Source: UBA8752 sp964223495 (GTDB lineage Bacteria > Bacteroidota > Bacteroidia > Flavobacteriales_D > Sanyastnellaceae). From it: a stretch of DNA of 64,000 nt. A model generated the notes under the pieces. The model saw only the letters and a list, made by a program, of their open reading frames with translations, had not been told where the DNA came from and ran no database searches. The position numbers and the translations under genes are program-made. The stretch spans positions 1 through 64,000 of the forward strand of contig CAXQGL010000037.1 in assembly GCA_964223495.1 (NCBI GenBank), written 5' to 3'. Positions 17,608-26,013 of the stretch are shown here, piece by piece (the first letter of the stretch is position 1; every line of letters begins with the position of its first letter).

Positions 17608-18348
17608 TCAGGCCTCCGTTTCCTCCTGTTCGGCGTTGATGGCCTTGTTGATGGCCTTGGCGAGTTGTTCTACGCGGCGCGCGTCGACGGGGTAGATTTC
17701 GCCCTCGAACCATCGCCCCTCGTGGGCCACACCTGCACTGTGCCTTGCCGATGCGCGGAAGCAGGACAGTCCCGCGGTCCACATGCGGCCCGCCCCGCTG
17801 GGCAATACTGCGCCCGAAGCGTAAATGTCGAAGTCCGCCGAGGCCTGCCATGCCACCAGCTTTTCATGGCCTTTGATGGCATTGCTTGCGCCTGCGCTGG
17901 AAGCCAATGAGGCGATGGGCAGGGCGGCGATATTTTCGAAATCCATGTCCGGTTTCCGGGCGCTGTCGAGGGCCCGGTTCACCATGATGTGCCCGCCACC
18001 GAACCGATGGATGGCGGTTTCAATGAGGTCGATGTCGAAATTGAGATGGCCGTCCAAACCTCCGATGAGTACCTGTGAAGCGCCTTGTGCAATGCACCAT
18101 TCGGCGTCGTGAAGGATGATTTCCCTTTCCGAGGCACTGTAGACGAGATGTCCTTCGCGCGGGCGCAGGGATACGATCACGGGCAGGTCCGTGGCTTCAA
18201 TGCAGTGTTTGATGGTGCCGGGAGAGGGGGTGACGCCCCCTGTCGTGTAGCATCCCGCGATTTCGATTCTGGTCGCACCACCCCTTTGCGCGCGGGACAC
18301 ATCACCGGGTGTGCTGCAGATGATTTGAAGATCGAAAGGTTGCTCCAT
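17608..18348 (-). CDS. cutC: CutC family protein (copper homeostasis)
   Basis: 246-residue TIM-barrel protein of the CutC family. CutC has been linked to copper tolerance in Escherichia coli, but its biochemical role is unsettled. Family motifs are visible: GATRIEIAGCYTTGGVTPSPG near residue 25, VIVSLRPREGHLVYSASE, DAEWCIAQGASQVLIGGLDG, HIMVNRALDSARKP and SLASSAGASNAIKGHEKLVAW. A TATCTTTG promoter box lies 10 bases before the ATG, so it is transcribed alone. It is convergent with ftcD (21-base gap). Confidence 0.88.
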   Translation of the reverse strand: MEQPFDLQIICSTPGDVSRAQRGGATRIEIAGCYTTGGVTPSPGTIKHCIEATDLPVIVSLRPREGHLVYSASEREIILHDAEWCIAQGASQVLIGGLDGHLNFDIDLIETAIHRFGGGHIMVNRALDSARKPDMDFENIAALPIASLASSAGASNAIKGHEKLVAWQASADFDIYASGAVLPSGAGRMWTAGLSCFRASARHSAGVAHEGRWFEGEIYPVDARRVEQLAKAINKAINAEQEETEA

Positions 18349-18358
18349 TCAGGTGTTG

Positions 18359-18366
18359 CAAAGATA
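18359..18366 (-). promoter_or_regulatory. -7 promoter box of cutC (TATCTTTG)
   Basis: Exact TAnnTTTG match on the minus strand, 10 bases before the cutC ATG. Confidence 0.65.
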
Positions 18367-18384
18367 GGGGGGGAACCTCCGGAA

Positions 18385-18418
18385 ACGACGAAGCCGGCTG
18401 TATGGCCGGCTTCGTCGT
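18385..18418 (-). terminator. Intrinsic terminator after rplS
   Basis: A perfect 14-base stem (ACGACGAAGCCGGC at 18385-18398 pairing with 18405-18418) with a 6-base loop, 15 bases beyond the rplS stop. The T-run on the minus strand is short (TTTCC), so efficiency is uncertain. It also insulates the cutC promoter that follows. Confidence 0.8.
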
Positions 18419-18433
18419 GGTGTGCAACATGGA

Positions 18434-18796
18434 TTACTTGGCTGCCTGATAGGAGCGCTTCTCCTTGATGCGGGCCGACTTTCCGGTCAGGCCGCGGAGG
18501 TAGTAAATCCGTGCACGGCGCACCTTGCCCACCTTCATGACCTCGATGCCTTCGAGGAAGGGGCTGGCGATGGGGAACACGCGTTCCACACCCACACCGG
18601 AAGCCATCTTCCGAACGGTGAACGTGGCGGTAGGTCCCTCGCCTCGGCGCTGGATGACGGCGCCCTGGAACACCTGCGTGCGCTCCTTGGAGCCCTCCTT
18701 GATCTTGTAGCTCACCTTGATGGTATCACCAGCCTTGAACTCGGGCCATTCCTGAACGGGGACGAGCTGCTGGGCAATTTGACGAAGACGGTCCAT
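18434..18796 (-). CDS. rplS: 50S ribosomal protein L19
   Basis: Component of the 50S subunit at the subunit interface. 120 residues, normal length. Conserved segments: FKAGDTIKVSYKIKEGSKER, VFQGAVIQRRGEG, FTVRKMASGVGVERVFPIASP and RRARIYYLRGLTGKSARIKE. The frame continues upstream into trmD, but the ATG at 18796 gives the expected N-terminus MDRLRQIAQQL. It lies 53 bases after trmD, the usual trmD-rplS order. A TAATATTG sequence (18835-18842) in the gap could be a weak extra promoter. A strong hairpin terminator follows. Confidence 0.97.
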   Translation of the reverse strand: MDRLRQIAQQLVPVQEWPEFKAGDTIKVSYKIKEGSKERTQVFQGAVIQRRGEGPTATFTVRKMASGVGVERVFPIASPFLEGIEVMKVGKVRRARIYYLRGLTGKSARIKEKRSYQAAK

Positions 18797-18849
18797 GACG
18801 CGTGGGGATGAAATAGGTCCGTTGAAACGGGGTGCAATATTACGACATT

Positions 18850-19530
18850 TCACGCCTCGTCCAACAGGTCGGGGCGAAGTCGTTTTGTGCGCTCCAAGGC
18901 CTGTTCCATCCTCCATTGGTCGATTTCCGCATGATGGCCTCCGAGCAGGACCTCCGGGACGGTGTGACCGTTCCATTCTGCGGGCCGTGTGTACACCGGG
19001 GGCGCGAGTAGCCCATCCTGGAAACTGTCGGTCAGGGCGCTCTCTCCATCCCCGATGGCGCCCGGGACGAGGCGGACGATGGCATCGGCCAGGACCGCGG
19101 CGGCGAGTTCCCCGCCGCTCAGGACGTAGTCGCCGATGCTGAGCTCGAGGGTGATCACGTGGTCGCGGATGCGCTGGTCGATGCCCTTGTAGTGGCCGCA
19201 CAGCATGAGCAGATTGCCGGATAGGCTCAGCTGGTTGACCCGTGCTTGGCCCAGTCGCTCCCCGTCTGGTGTGAGGTAGATGACCTCGTCGTAGTCGCGT
19301 TGGGACTTGAGGTCGGCGATGGCGTCGACAATGGGTTGGATGGCCATGACCATTCCGGCGCCCCCGCCGAACGGCGTGTCGTCGATCTTTCCGTGCTTGT
19401 CGGTGGTCCACTTGCGGATGTCGTGGACCTCGACCTCCACGACCCCTGCCTTCCGGGCGCGCCCCACGATGCTTTCGCTGAAGGGGCCATGGAGCAGGTC
19501 GGGCACGGCGGAAAGGATGTCGATGCGCAT
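18850..19530 (-). CDS. trmD: tRNA (guanine-37-N1)-methyltransferase
   Basis: Methylates G37 next to the anticodon using S-adenosylmethionine, preventing +1 frameshifts. 226 residues, SPOUT family. Motifs seen: MRIDILSAVPDLL at the start, DDTPFGGGAGMVM near residue 52, YLTPDGERLGQ, and the trefoil-knot AdoMet site LSIGDYVLSGGELAA near residue 131. The C-terminal VYTRPAEWNG and VLLGGHHAEIDQWR are also typical. It starts 4 bases after the aldo/keto reductase gene and is followed by rplS, so the three form one transcript. Confidence 0.97.
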   Translation of the reverse strand: MRIDILSAVPDLLHGPFSESIVGRARKAGVVEVEVHDIRKWTTDKHGKIDDTPFGGGAGMVMAIQPIVDAIADLKSQRDYDEVIYLTPDGERLGQARVNQLSLSGNLLMLCGHYKGIDQRIRDHVITLELSIGDYVLSGGELAAAVLADAIVRLVPGAIGDGESALTDSFQDGLLAPPVYTRPAEWNGHTVPEVLLGGHHAEIDQWRMEQALERTKRLRPDLLDEA

Positions 19531-19534
19531 CGGA

Positions 19535-20518
19535 TCAGTACTGGGGATGGGCGGGCGCGTTGTCGAGGATTTCTTCGATGCGGGCCATGACGTCTTCCGT
19601 CAGCAATGGAACGACCGCTGGTGCGCCGAGGTTCTCCTCGAGTTGCTCGGGTTTGGAGGCCCCGAGTAGGACCGTGGAGACGTCCGGATTCTTGAGGCAC
19701 CAGGCCAAGGCCAGCTTGGGCAGGGTGGTGCCGAGGTCTCCGGCGAGGTCGCCCAGGCGCTCCACCTTGGCGAGGTTCTTTTCGTTGAGCACGATGTCGG
19801 CCAGCCAGCTCAGCTCTTCGCGCTTCAGGCGCACATCGGCGCCGGCGCCCCGGTTGTATTTGCCGGTCAGCAGGCCGGACGCGAGGGGGCTCCAGATGGT
19901 GGTGCCCAGGCCCACCGTGCGGTAGACGTCCTGGAATTCGGCCTCCACCTTGCGGCGCACGAACATGTTGTACTGCGGTTGCTCCATCACAGGTCCGATG
20001 AGGTTGTGCCGCTCCGCAATGCGGTGGGCGTCCATGATTTCCGCAGCGCTCCATTCGCTGGTGCCCCAGTACAGGACCTTGCCCTGCTGAATCAGTTGGT
20101 GCATCGTCCAGACCGTCTCCTCCATGGGGGTCTGCTTGTCCGGCCGATGACAGAAGTACAGGTCGAGGTAGTCCACCCGCAAGCGCTTGAGTGCATCATG
20201 GCAGGCCTCGACCACGTGCTTGCGGTGCAGGCCGCGCTGGGTGGGCAGCTTGCCGCCGGCACCGAAGAACACCTTGGAGGACACGCACCAGGTGTCGCGC
20301 GGCCAGTCGCGCTGGGCCAGCAACCGGCCCATGACCTCTTCTGAAGCCCCGTCGGCGTAGGTCTCCGCATTGTCGAAAAAGTTGATGCCGGCATCGTAGG
20401 CCATGTCGAGCAGGCGACCACTGGTGCCGTCTTCGATTTGATTGCCGAATGTGATCCAACTGCCAAAGGAAAGTTCGGAGAGTTGCAATCCGCTGTTGCC
20501 GAGCCTGCGGTATTCCAT
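19535..20518 (-). CDS. Aldo/keto reductase, Kv-beta-like (AKR6 type)
   Basis: NADPH-dependent oxidoreductase of 327 residues with an aldo/keto reductase TIM barrel. Catalytic tetrad residues are visible: Asp and Tyr in FFDNAETYADG (about residues 45-55), Lys in VSSKVFFG (about 86) and His in LYFCHRPD (about 120). The sequences YWGTSEWSAAEI, EQPQYNMFVR and GLGTTIWSPLASGLLTGKYN closely match the Kv-channel beta-subunit branch of the family (YghZ-like). Physiological substrate unknown. I use the ATG at 20518, giving MEYRRLGNSGLQLSELSFG, rather than the longer frame; a TAACTTCG box sits 5 bases before it. Confidence 0.92.
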   Translation of the reverse strand: MEYRRLGNSGLQLSELSFGSWITFGNQIEDGTSGRLLDMAYDAGINFFDNAETYADGASEEVMGRLLAQRDWPRDTWCVSSKVFFGAGGKLPTQRGLHRKHVVEACHDALKRLRVDYLDLYFCHRPDKQTPMEETVWTMHQLIQQGKVLYWGTSEWSAAEIMDAHRIAERHNLIGPVMEQPQYNMFVRRKVEAEFQDVYRTVGLGTTIWSPLASGLLTGKYNRGAGADVRLKREELSWLADIVLNEKNLAKVERLGDLAGDLGTTLPKLALAWCLKNPDVSTVLLGASKPEQLEENLGAPAVVPLLTEDVMARIEEILDNAPAHPQY

Positions 20519-20523
20519 GGCGG

Positions 20524-20531
20524 CGAAGTTA
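20524..20531 (-). promoter_or_regulatory. -7 promoter box of the aldo/keto reductase operon (TAACTTCG)
   Basis: TAnnTTCG variant on the minus strand, 5 bases before the ATG at 20518. It would drive aldo/keto reductase-trmD-rplS with an almost leaderless message. Confidence 0.55.
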
Positions 20532-20618
20532 CGGGGCACGATTATGGAACATGGGGGGCTCAGAAACTGTAACTTGGGCGGGCCGGCAATGCTCCGGCTC
20601 CCCATCACTTTCCGCCCC

Positions 20619-23117
20619 ATGGACAACACGCCTTACACCTCGGCCGTGGCCCGGCCGTTCGAGGTCTACAACAGCATTTTTCTGACACTGCCCCTCGATG
20701 GCATCCGCCGAACGGGCGTGCAGGTGCCGGTTTTTCAGGAGGAGTGCCGCCGGGCATTGGAGGCAGGAGGCTCCCCCATGGAGATCGTGGAGCGCCATTT
20801 CAGCCAGTTGAACCTCAAAGGCGAGGGCAGGGTCGGGTTTCTGTTCAGGCTCATCCAGTATATCGAGCGTCAGGTCGTGCTCGTGGACGCCCTCGAGGAT
20901 GCGCGGTATGAACGCCTCAATGATCTGCACGGCCCGGAGTCACTCACAGGGCTGTTGCCCCGCATCCGGCGGCGTGGCCTCGGTGATGCCCTGAAGCAGG
21001 CCATGAGGGAGCAGCGCGTCCGCATTGTGCTCACCGCACATCCGACCCAATTCTACCCCGGTTCGGCATTGGGCATCATTACGGATCTCACACAGGAAGT
21101 GCGCCATGGAGACCTCGAAGCAGCAGGTGATCTGTTGCACCAGCTCGGACTCACGCCATTCTTCCAGGCGCAGTCTCCTACGCCGTATGACGAGGCGGTG
21201 CGCCAGGGTTGGTACCTCGAGCACGTATTCTATCCGGCACTTCCGTCACTCGTGATGCGGATTGCCTCTGCTTCCGAGGTGGAGCCGCTCAAGGTGGCCG
21301 AGGCTTTCGATATCGGATTCTGGCCCGGTGGCGACCGCGATGGCAATCCCTATGTGGATGCGTCCACGACCCTGAGGGTGGCCTCCCGATTGAGGCTGAT
21401 GCTCCTTCGGTGCTACCGCAGGGAATTGAGGGCATTGCGTCGCCGGATCACCTTCAAGGGTGTGGAGGGTATGCTGGATGCCGTGCAGTCACAGGTGGAG
21501 GGCGCGCTCCTCTCCTCCGATGTGGTGTTCGATGTCGAGGGCGCCTTGTTGGCACTTCAAGAAGTGGTGCGGCGTGTGCGTGGGGATTATGGCGGCCTCC
21601 ATGTCGCCGAGGTCGAGCGTTTGCAGGTCGCTTTCGTGCTCTTCGGGCGTCACTTCGCATCCTTGGATGTCAGACAGGACAGCCGGGTGCTGCGTCGTGC
21701 GGCAGAAGCCATGGGCATCCAGGGAGATGATGTGGCCCGATTGATGGCCACCGAATCGGTCGGGTCGAGGGCGGGCATCGAGGATGAGGTCGAACGCGAT
21801 GCGCTCGAGGTGATGTCCTCCATTCAGGACATCCAGGCGTCGAACGGGGAGGCGGGTTGCCATCGTTTCATCATCAGCAATTGCCGCGGGGCTTCCGATA
21901 TCGCCCGGCTCTACGCCATGGCGCGTACGACGTTCAAGGATGGCCATGTCCCGCTGGACCTGGTGCCCCTGTTCGAGACGGTGGATGACCTCGCCGCGGC
22001 GCCGGAAGCCATGCGCCAGTTGCTTTCGAACCCTGCCTATCGCGCCCACGTGGCCGGGCGCGGGGACCGGCAGACCGTCATGCTGGGCTTCAGTGACGGC
22101 ACCAAGGATGGTGGTTACCTCAGGGCGAACTGGTCCATCCACCAGGCGAAGGAGACCGTATCCAAGGCCTGTGCCGAAGCGGGTGTCGAGGTCGTGTTTT
22201 TCGACGGCCGCGGAGGTCCGCCGGCGCGGGGTGGGGGAAATACCCACCGCTTCTACGCCTCACTGGGTCCTGATGTCGCCACCCGCGAAGTACAGACGAC
22301 CATCCAGGGCCAGTCCATCAGTTCCAATTTCGGCACGCCCCTGAGTGCCGGATACAACCTGGAGCTGCTCTACACCGCAGGGTTGCAGCATCGCCTCATC
22401 GATCCCGAGGAGGCCCGGTGGACAGCGGACCAGCGCGCATTGATGGACCAGCTTGCGGAGCGCAGTTATGCCGAGTACAATGCGCTCAAGGCACGGCCGG
22501 AGTTCATGGATTACCTCTCCACCTATGGTACGCTCAAGTATTACGGGGAGACGAACATCGCGAGCCGGCCCACGAGCAGGAAGAAGAGCGGACCGTTGAC
22601 CCTCGACGACTTGAGGGCCATTCCCTTCGTTGGTTCATGGAGCCAGCTCAAGCAGAACGTACCGGGGTTCTTCGGAATCGGCACCGCATTGGAACAGCTC
22701 GAAAAGGAGGGAAGGCTGGAGGAAGCGGCCGCACTCTACAGAGAGCAGCCGCTGTTCGCCGCCTTGGTGGAGAACAGCATGCAGAGCATGCGGAAGTGCA
22801 ATTTCAATCTGACCGCGCATCTGGAGTCCCACCCGGAATTCGGTGCGCTCTGGCGCACGGTGCGGGATGAGTACGTGCGGACCCACCGCCTGCTCCTCGA
22901 GATTACCGGTCAGCAGCAGCTCATGGAAAGGTCCCCGGACATTGCGGCTTCGATCGATTTGCGCGAGTCCATCATCCTGCCCTTGCTTGTCATCCAACAG
23001 GCCGCGCTGCAGTGGATCGATGGTCAGGGCGACGCTCCGGCTCCGCCGGAGGTGCTCGAGAAACTGGTGGTGAGGAGCATGTTCGGCATCGTCAATGCCG
23101 GACGCAACGCGGTTTGA
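20619..23117 (+). CDS. ppc: Phosphoenolpyruvate carboxylase
   Basis: Carboxylates phosphoenolpyruvate with bicarbonate to oxaloacetate, refilling the TCA cycle. 832 residues, slightly shorter than the 883 of E. coli. Active-site motifs in order: VLTAHPTQFYPG with the catalytic His, FWPGGDRDGNPYV, VMLGFSDGTKDGGYL, and FFDGRGGPPARGGGNT. The first motif reads HPTQ rather than the HPTE of many enzymes, which I recall as usual for Bacteroidota. The C-terminus is VNAGRNAV, a variant of the classical ...RNTG end. I take the ATG at 20619; an earlier in-frame ATG would lie in the divergent promoter region. It is convergent with the S46 peptidase gene. Confidence 0.95.
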   Translation: MDNTPYTSAVARPFEVYNSIFLTLPLDGIRRTGVQVPVFQEECRRALEAGGSPMEIVERHFSQLNLKGEGRVGFLFRLIQYIERQVVLVDALEDARYERLNDLHGPESLTGLLPRIRRRGLGDALKQAMREQRVRIVLTAHPTQFYPGSALGIITDLTQEVRHGDLEAAGDLLHQLGLTPFFQAQSPTPYDEAVRQGWYLEHVFYPALPSLVMRIASASEVEPLKVAEAFDIGFWPGGDRDGNPYVDASTTLRVASRLRLMLLRCYRRELRALRRRITFKGVEGMLDAVQSQVEGALLSSDVVFDVEGALLALQEVVRRVRGDYGGLHVAEVERLQVAFVLFGRHFASLDVRQDSRVLRRAAEAMGIQGDDVARLMATESVGSRAGIEDEVERDALEVMSSIQDIQASNGEAGCHRFIISNCRGASDIARLYAMARTTFKDGHVPLDLVPLFETVDDLAAAPEAMRQLLSNPAYRAHVAGRGDRQTVMLGFSDGTKDGGYLRANWSIHQAKETVSKACAEAGVEVVFFDGRGGPPARGGGNTHRFYASLGPDVATREVQTTIQGQSISSNFGTPLSAGYNLELLYTAGLQHRLIDPEEARWTADQRALMDQLAERSYAEYNALKARPEFMDYLSTYGTLKYYGETNIASRPTSRKKSGPLTLDDLRAIPFVGSWSQLKQNVPGFFGIGTALEQLEKEGRLEEAAALYREQPLFAALVENSMQSMRKCNFNLTAHLESHPEFGALWRTVRDEYVRTHRLLLEITGQQQLMERSPDIAASIDLRESIILPLLVIQQAALQWIDGQGDAPAPPEVLEKLVVRSMFGIVNAGRNAV

Positions 23118-23152
23118 CCCACCTTTTCCTCAGGTCCGGGCAGACATGAAAA

Positions 23153-23173
23153 GCCCCGCCGAAGAGGCAGGGC
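23153..23173. terminator. Probable bidirectional terminator between ppc and the S46 peptidase gene
   Basis: GCCCCGCC (23153-23160) pairs with GGCAGGGC (23166-23173), with one mismatch and a GAAGA loop. AAAA on the left gives a U-run for the minus-strand gene, and ATTTC on the right a weaker one for ppc. Confidence 0.5.
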
Positions 23174-23197
23174 ATTTCTGATGGGTTCGGCAGGGGA

Positions 23198-25441
23198 TCA
23201 ACGCCCCTTGGTGTCCTGGGGCCTTGCCTGGTCCTTGGGTGGGTCCTGCATGGGGTCCTTGGCTTCATCCTTGGCGGGTTCTGGCCTGGCCACCACGAAG
23301 TCAATCTCGTCGATGAGGTTCCGTGCACCGGCCATCTTGTCGATGACCCACATGACATAACGGATGTCCACACTGATGGTGCGCTGCAATTCCGGTTCGA
23401 AGGCGATGTCACCGCTCATGGCTTCCCAGTTGCCGTCGAATGCGAGGCCGATGAGGTCACCGTTGCCATTGAGTACGGGGCTTCCGGAATTTCCTCCCGT
23501 GATGTCGTTGTTCGAGATGAAGCACAGGACGAGGTTCCCGTCTTCGTCGGCATAGCGCCCGAAGTCGCGCTGGCGCAGGAGGGACTCCAATTGGCCGTCG
23601 ACAATGAATTCGGGGTTGGTGTTGTCCTTTTTCTGGAGGATGCCATCCGACGTGGTGACGAAATCGTAGTGCACGGCATCCGCGGGGTCGTAGTCCCCCA
23701 CCTTTCCGTAGGTGAGCCTCATGGTGGAGTTGGCGTCAGGGTACCACATCCTGTCGGGGTTCATTTCACGCAGCCCAGCGGTGAGCAGGCGGTATCCCTC
23801 GTCGTATTTGGACTGCTCGGGAGAGGCGAAGTAGCCCCGATAGGTTTCGATCAGGCTCATCGCCGCCGCCACGGCCAGGTCCTTTTCCAGGGCCTTTTCG
23901 TCGGGTGCGTTGATGAAGGCTTCGAAGCGGTCCGGGTCGGTGAGGAAACTCTTGGGATACATCTTGTCCGCATAGCGCGCGAAATCGCCCTTGTACTTGT
24001 CGCGGACCGTTGCGAAGAACGACGGCTGCTGGTCCGGGGCGATGTCGTTCATGTATTTGGTCATCAATTGGATGAACAGGTCACGGTCGGTGTCCTGATC
24101 GTAGTCCTTGAAGAAACCATCCGCACGTCCACGAAGGCTGGCAGCTGCTGCTGCCGCGCGGTCCGCGTCTTCACTGAAGAGCCCTTGCGCCCCCATGCCT
24201 ACGCGGAACGCGAAGAGCATCAAGTCGCATCCGATGAGTCCCGCCTCCAGGGAGTACACCTGTCCCTTGACGGAGGCATCGGTGTTCTCGTAGTAGGTCT
24301 TCAACAGGTTGATGGCCCTTCCGTACTCGTCCTTGCGTTCGACCGAGTTGCCGATCCACGCGGTGAATTCATCCTCCAATGCCTTTTTCTTGCTGTAGAC
24401 ATCGAGGGCACGGAGGCCCTTGGATTGTCCGATGTAGTACTTCCAGTAATTGGCCGTCTGGGCATATTTGGCGGCATATTGGATGCGGACGGCCGGGTCG
24501 GCGTCCATGTGGGTCTTCATGGTCTTCAGCTTGAGGTCGCGCACTTCGACCACGCTGGGGTTGTAGAGGTCGAGCGCCTGTTGGACGCCGTAACTGCTGA
24601 GGAAACGGTCCGTGCTGCCCGGGTAGCCCATGATCATGGTGAAGTCACCATTCTGGACGCCCTCGAGGGATACCCTGAGGTGGCGCTTGGGTTCGTAGGG
24701 AATGTTGTCCTCACTGTAGTCCGCGGGATTGCCGTCTTCGTCGGCGTAAATGCGGAGCAGGGAGAAGTCGCCGGTGTGGCGGGGCCACATCCAGTTGTCG
24801 GTGTCTCCGCCGAATTTGCCGATGCTCTCGGGAGGGTTGCCGACCAGACGGATGTCTGAATAGTCGCGGTAGACGAACAGGTAGAACTCGTTTCCGTGGT
24901 AAAAGCTCTTGATCTGGGGTCGGAAGTCGGGATTGATGCCCTTCTCCTCTTCTTCGATCTGGCCGATGACCGCCTGGATGGCCTGCCCGCGTGTGCTCTC
25001 GTCCATGTCGGAAGTCACTTCCGCAAGCACGCGCTCGGTGACGTCTTCGATGCGTTGGAGGAAGGTCACACTGAAATTCTCGATGGGCTTTTCCTCCTCG
25101 AAGGACATGGCCCAGAATCCATTGGTCAGAATGTCGTCCTCCACTGTGCTGAATCCTTGGATGGCGCCATATGCGCAGTGGTGGTTGGTCAGGACAAGGC
25201 CCTGGTCCGAGATGATCTCCGCCGTGCAGCTGCCGCCGTTGAGGGTGATGACGGCATCTTTCAGGCAAGCCTGATTGAGGGAGTAGATGTCCTCGGCGGA
25301 CAGGTTCAGTCCCATCTGTTGCATTTCGGCTTCGTTGATCCGCTGGAGCATGTGGAGTAGCCACATGCCTTCATCGGCTCGGGCGGTGTTTCCGACAATG
25401 TGGAAGGCTGCGAGGAGCAGCAGGAAGATGCGTTGCTTCAT
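23198..25441 (-). CDS. dpp7: S46 family serine dipeptidyl-peptidase, DPP7-like
   Basis: Periplasmic peptidase of 747 residues that removes dipeptides from the N-terminus of oligopeptides. The signal peptide is residues 1-22 (MKQRIFLLLLAAFHIVGNTA). Catalytic triad motifs of family S46 are present: TNHHCAYGAIQ (His, about residue 75), FGGDTDNWMWPRHTGDF (Asp, about 210) and NDITGGNSGSPVLN (Ser). Eighteen residues after the Ser is Gly (LAFDGNWE); in characterised enzymes Gly here goes with DPP7 (hydrophobic P1) and Arg with DPP11 (acidic P1). The C-terminus carries about 30 extra residues rich in Asp, Lys, Pro and Gln. Start chosen at the signal peptide; the longer frame has none. TATTTTCG lies 49 bases upstream. 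Confidence 0.93.
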   Translation of the reverse strand: MKQRIFLLLLAAFHIVGNTARADEGMWLLHMLQRINEAEMQQMGLNLSAEDIYSLNQACLKDAVITLNGGSCTAEIISDQGLVLTNHHCAYGAIQGFSTVEDDILTNGFWAMSFEEEKPIENFSVTFLQRIEDVTERVLAEVTSDMDESTRGQAIQAVIGQIEEEEKGINPDFRPQIKSFYHGNEFYLFVYRDYSDIRLVGNPPESIGKFGGDTDNWMWPRHTGDFSLLRIYADEDGNPADYSEDNIPYEPKRHLRVSLEGVQNGDFTMIMGYPGSTDRFLSSYGVQQALDLYNPSVVEVRDLKLKTMKTHMDADPAVRIQYAAKYAQTANYWKYYIGQSKGLRALDVYSKKKALEDEFTAWIGNSVERKDEYGRAINLLKTYYENTDASVKGQVYSLEAGLIGCDLMLFAFRVGMGAQGLFSEDADRAAAAAASLRGRADGFFKDYDQDTDRDLFIQLMTKYMNDIAPDQQPSFFATVRDKYKGDFARYADKMYPKSFLTDPDRFEAFINAPDEKALEKDLAVAAAMSLIETYRGYFASPEQSKYDEGYRLLTAGLREMNPDRMWYPDANSTMRLTYGKVGDYDPADAVHYDFVTTSDGILQKKDNTNPEFIVDGQLESLLRQRDFGRYADEDGNLVLCFISNNDITGGNSGSPVLNGNGDLIGLAFDGNWEAMSGDIAFEPELQRTISVDIRYVMWVIDKMAGARNLIDEIDFVVARPEPAKDEAKDPMQDPPKDQARPQDTKGR

Positions 25442-25490
25442 GATGTTGTTTGTCGTTTGCGCGTGTCCAACGTACAGGACGGGAGCGGCG

Positions 25491-25498
25491 CGAAAATA
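25491..25498 (-). promoter_or_regulatory. -7 promoter box of the S46 peptidase gene (TATTTTCG)
   Basis: TAnnTTCG on the minus strand, 49 bases before the ATG and just after the end of the DUF6438 gene, giving this peptidase its own promoter. Confidence 0.5.
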
Positions 25499-25512
25499 GG
25501 AGCCGAACCGAT

Positions 25513-26013
25513 TCAGCGCTGTCCGGAGGGGTCTCCCTGGGTTTCTGGCGTCCAATCCGTGGCGGCAATCAGGCTGTCCAACAGGGCATACAGGCTTTCC
25601 AGATTCGGTCCGTCGATCCGGTCCATGACCTTGAAGTCTCCGAATGAAAGGCGCGTAGCCGGGAGGTCCATGATCATGGGGTTGTCATAGGTGCCGGCCT
25701 TTTGGTCCAAGCGGGTTTCCGCGGCCAAGGCCGCTGCGGTCCTGATGTCTGCCTCCGACCACGTGGCCGTGTGGGCTCCGAGTGGCTCCACATGGGCGCG
25801 GCCATTGAAGCGCGCTGCGCCGCTCCGGTCCACCTCGAGTCTAAAGGAGGGGCAAGGGCCGAAGCACATGGTACGCTCGTAGCTGAGCATCGGTTGCCGG
25901 TCGGCTTTGAGATAGGCCTGCGGGCCATGACAAGCCGTCAATCCGACCCATGCGATCAGCGTCATGGACACCCCGATCCAGGATGTGAAGGCCTTGGGCA
26001 TCCCGCGTTTCAT
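25513..26013 (-). CDS. DUF6438-type lipoprotein
   Basis: 166-residue predicted lipoprotein. The signal peptide ends in a lipobox-like VGLTAC (Cys about residue 28). The mature part has the family signature YERTMCFGPCPSFRLEVDRS, with a Cys-x-Gly-x-Cys-like core, followed by RFNGRAHVEPLG. Function is not known for this Bacteroidota family. Its ATG overlaps the yidC stop by four bases (ATGA), so it is translated together with YidC; whether it helps membrane insertion is unknown. Family recognition is from the signature only. Confidence 0.72.
   Translation of the reverse strand: MKRGMPKAFTSWIGVSMTLIAWVGLTACHGPQAYLKADRQPMLSYERTMCFGPCPSFRLEVDRSGAARFNGRAHVEPLGAHTATWSEADIRTAAALAAETRLDQKAGTYDNPMIMDLPATRLSFGDFKVMDRIDGPNLESLYALLDSLIAATDWTPETQGDPSGQR

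Noticed and set aside
17596..17613. GGAAGCCT/AGGCCTCC imperfect repeat between ftcD and cutC as a terminator
   Set aside because: It has a mismatch, a tiny loop and no T-run, and part of it is the cutC stop region.
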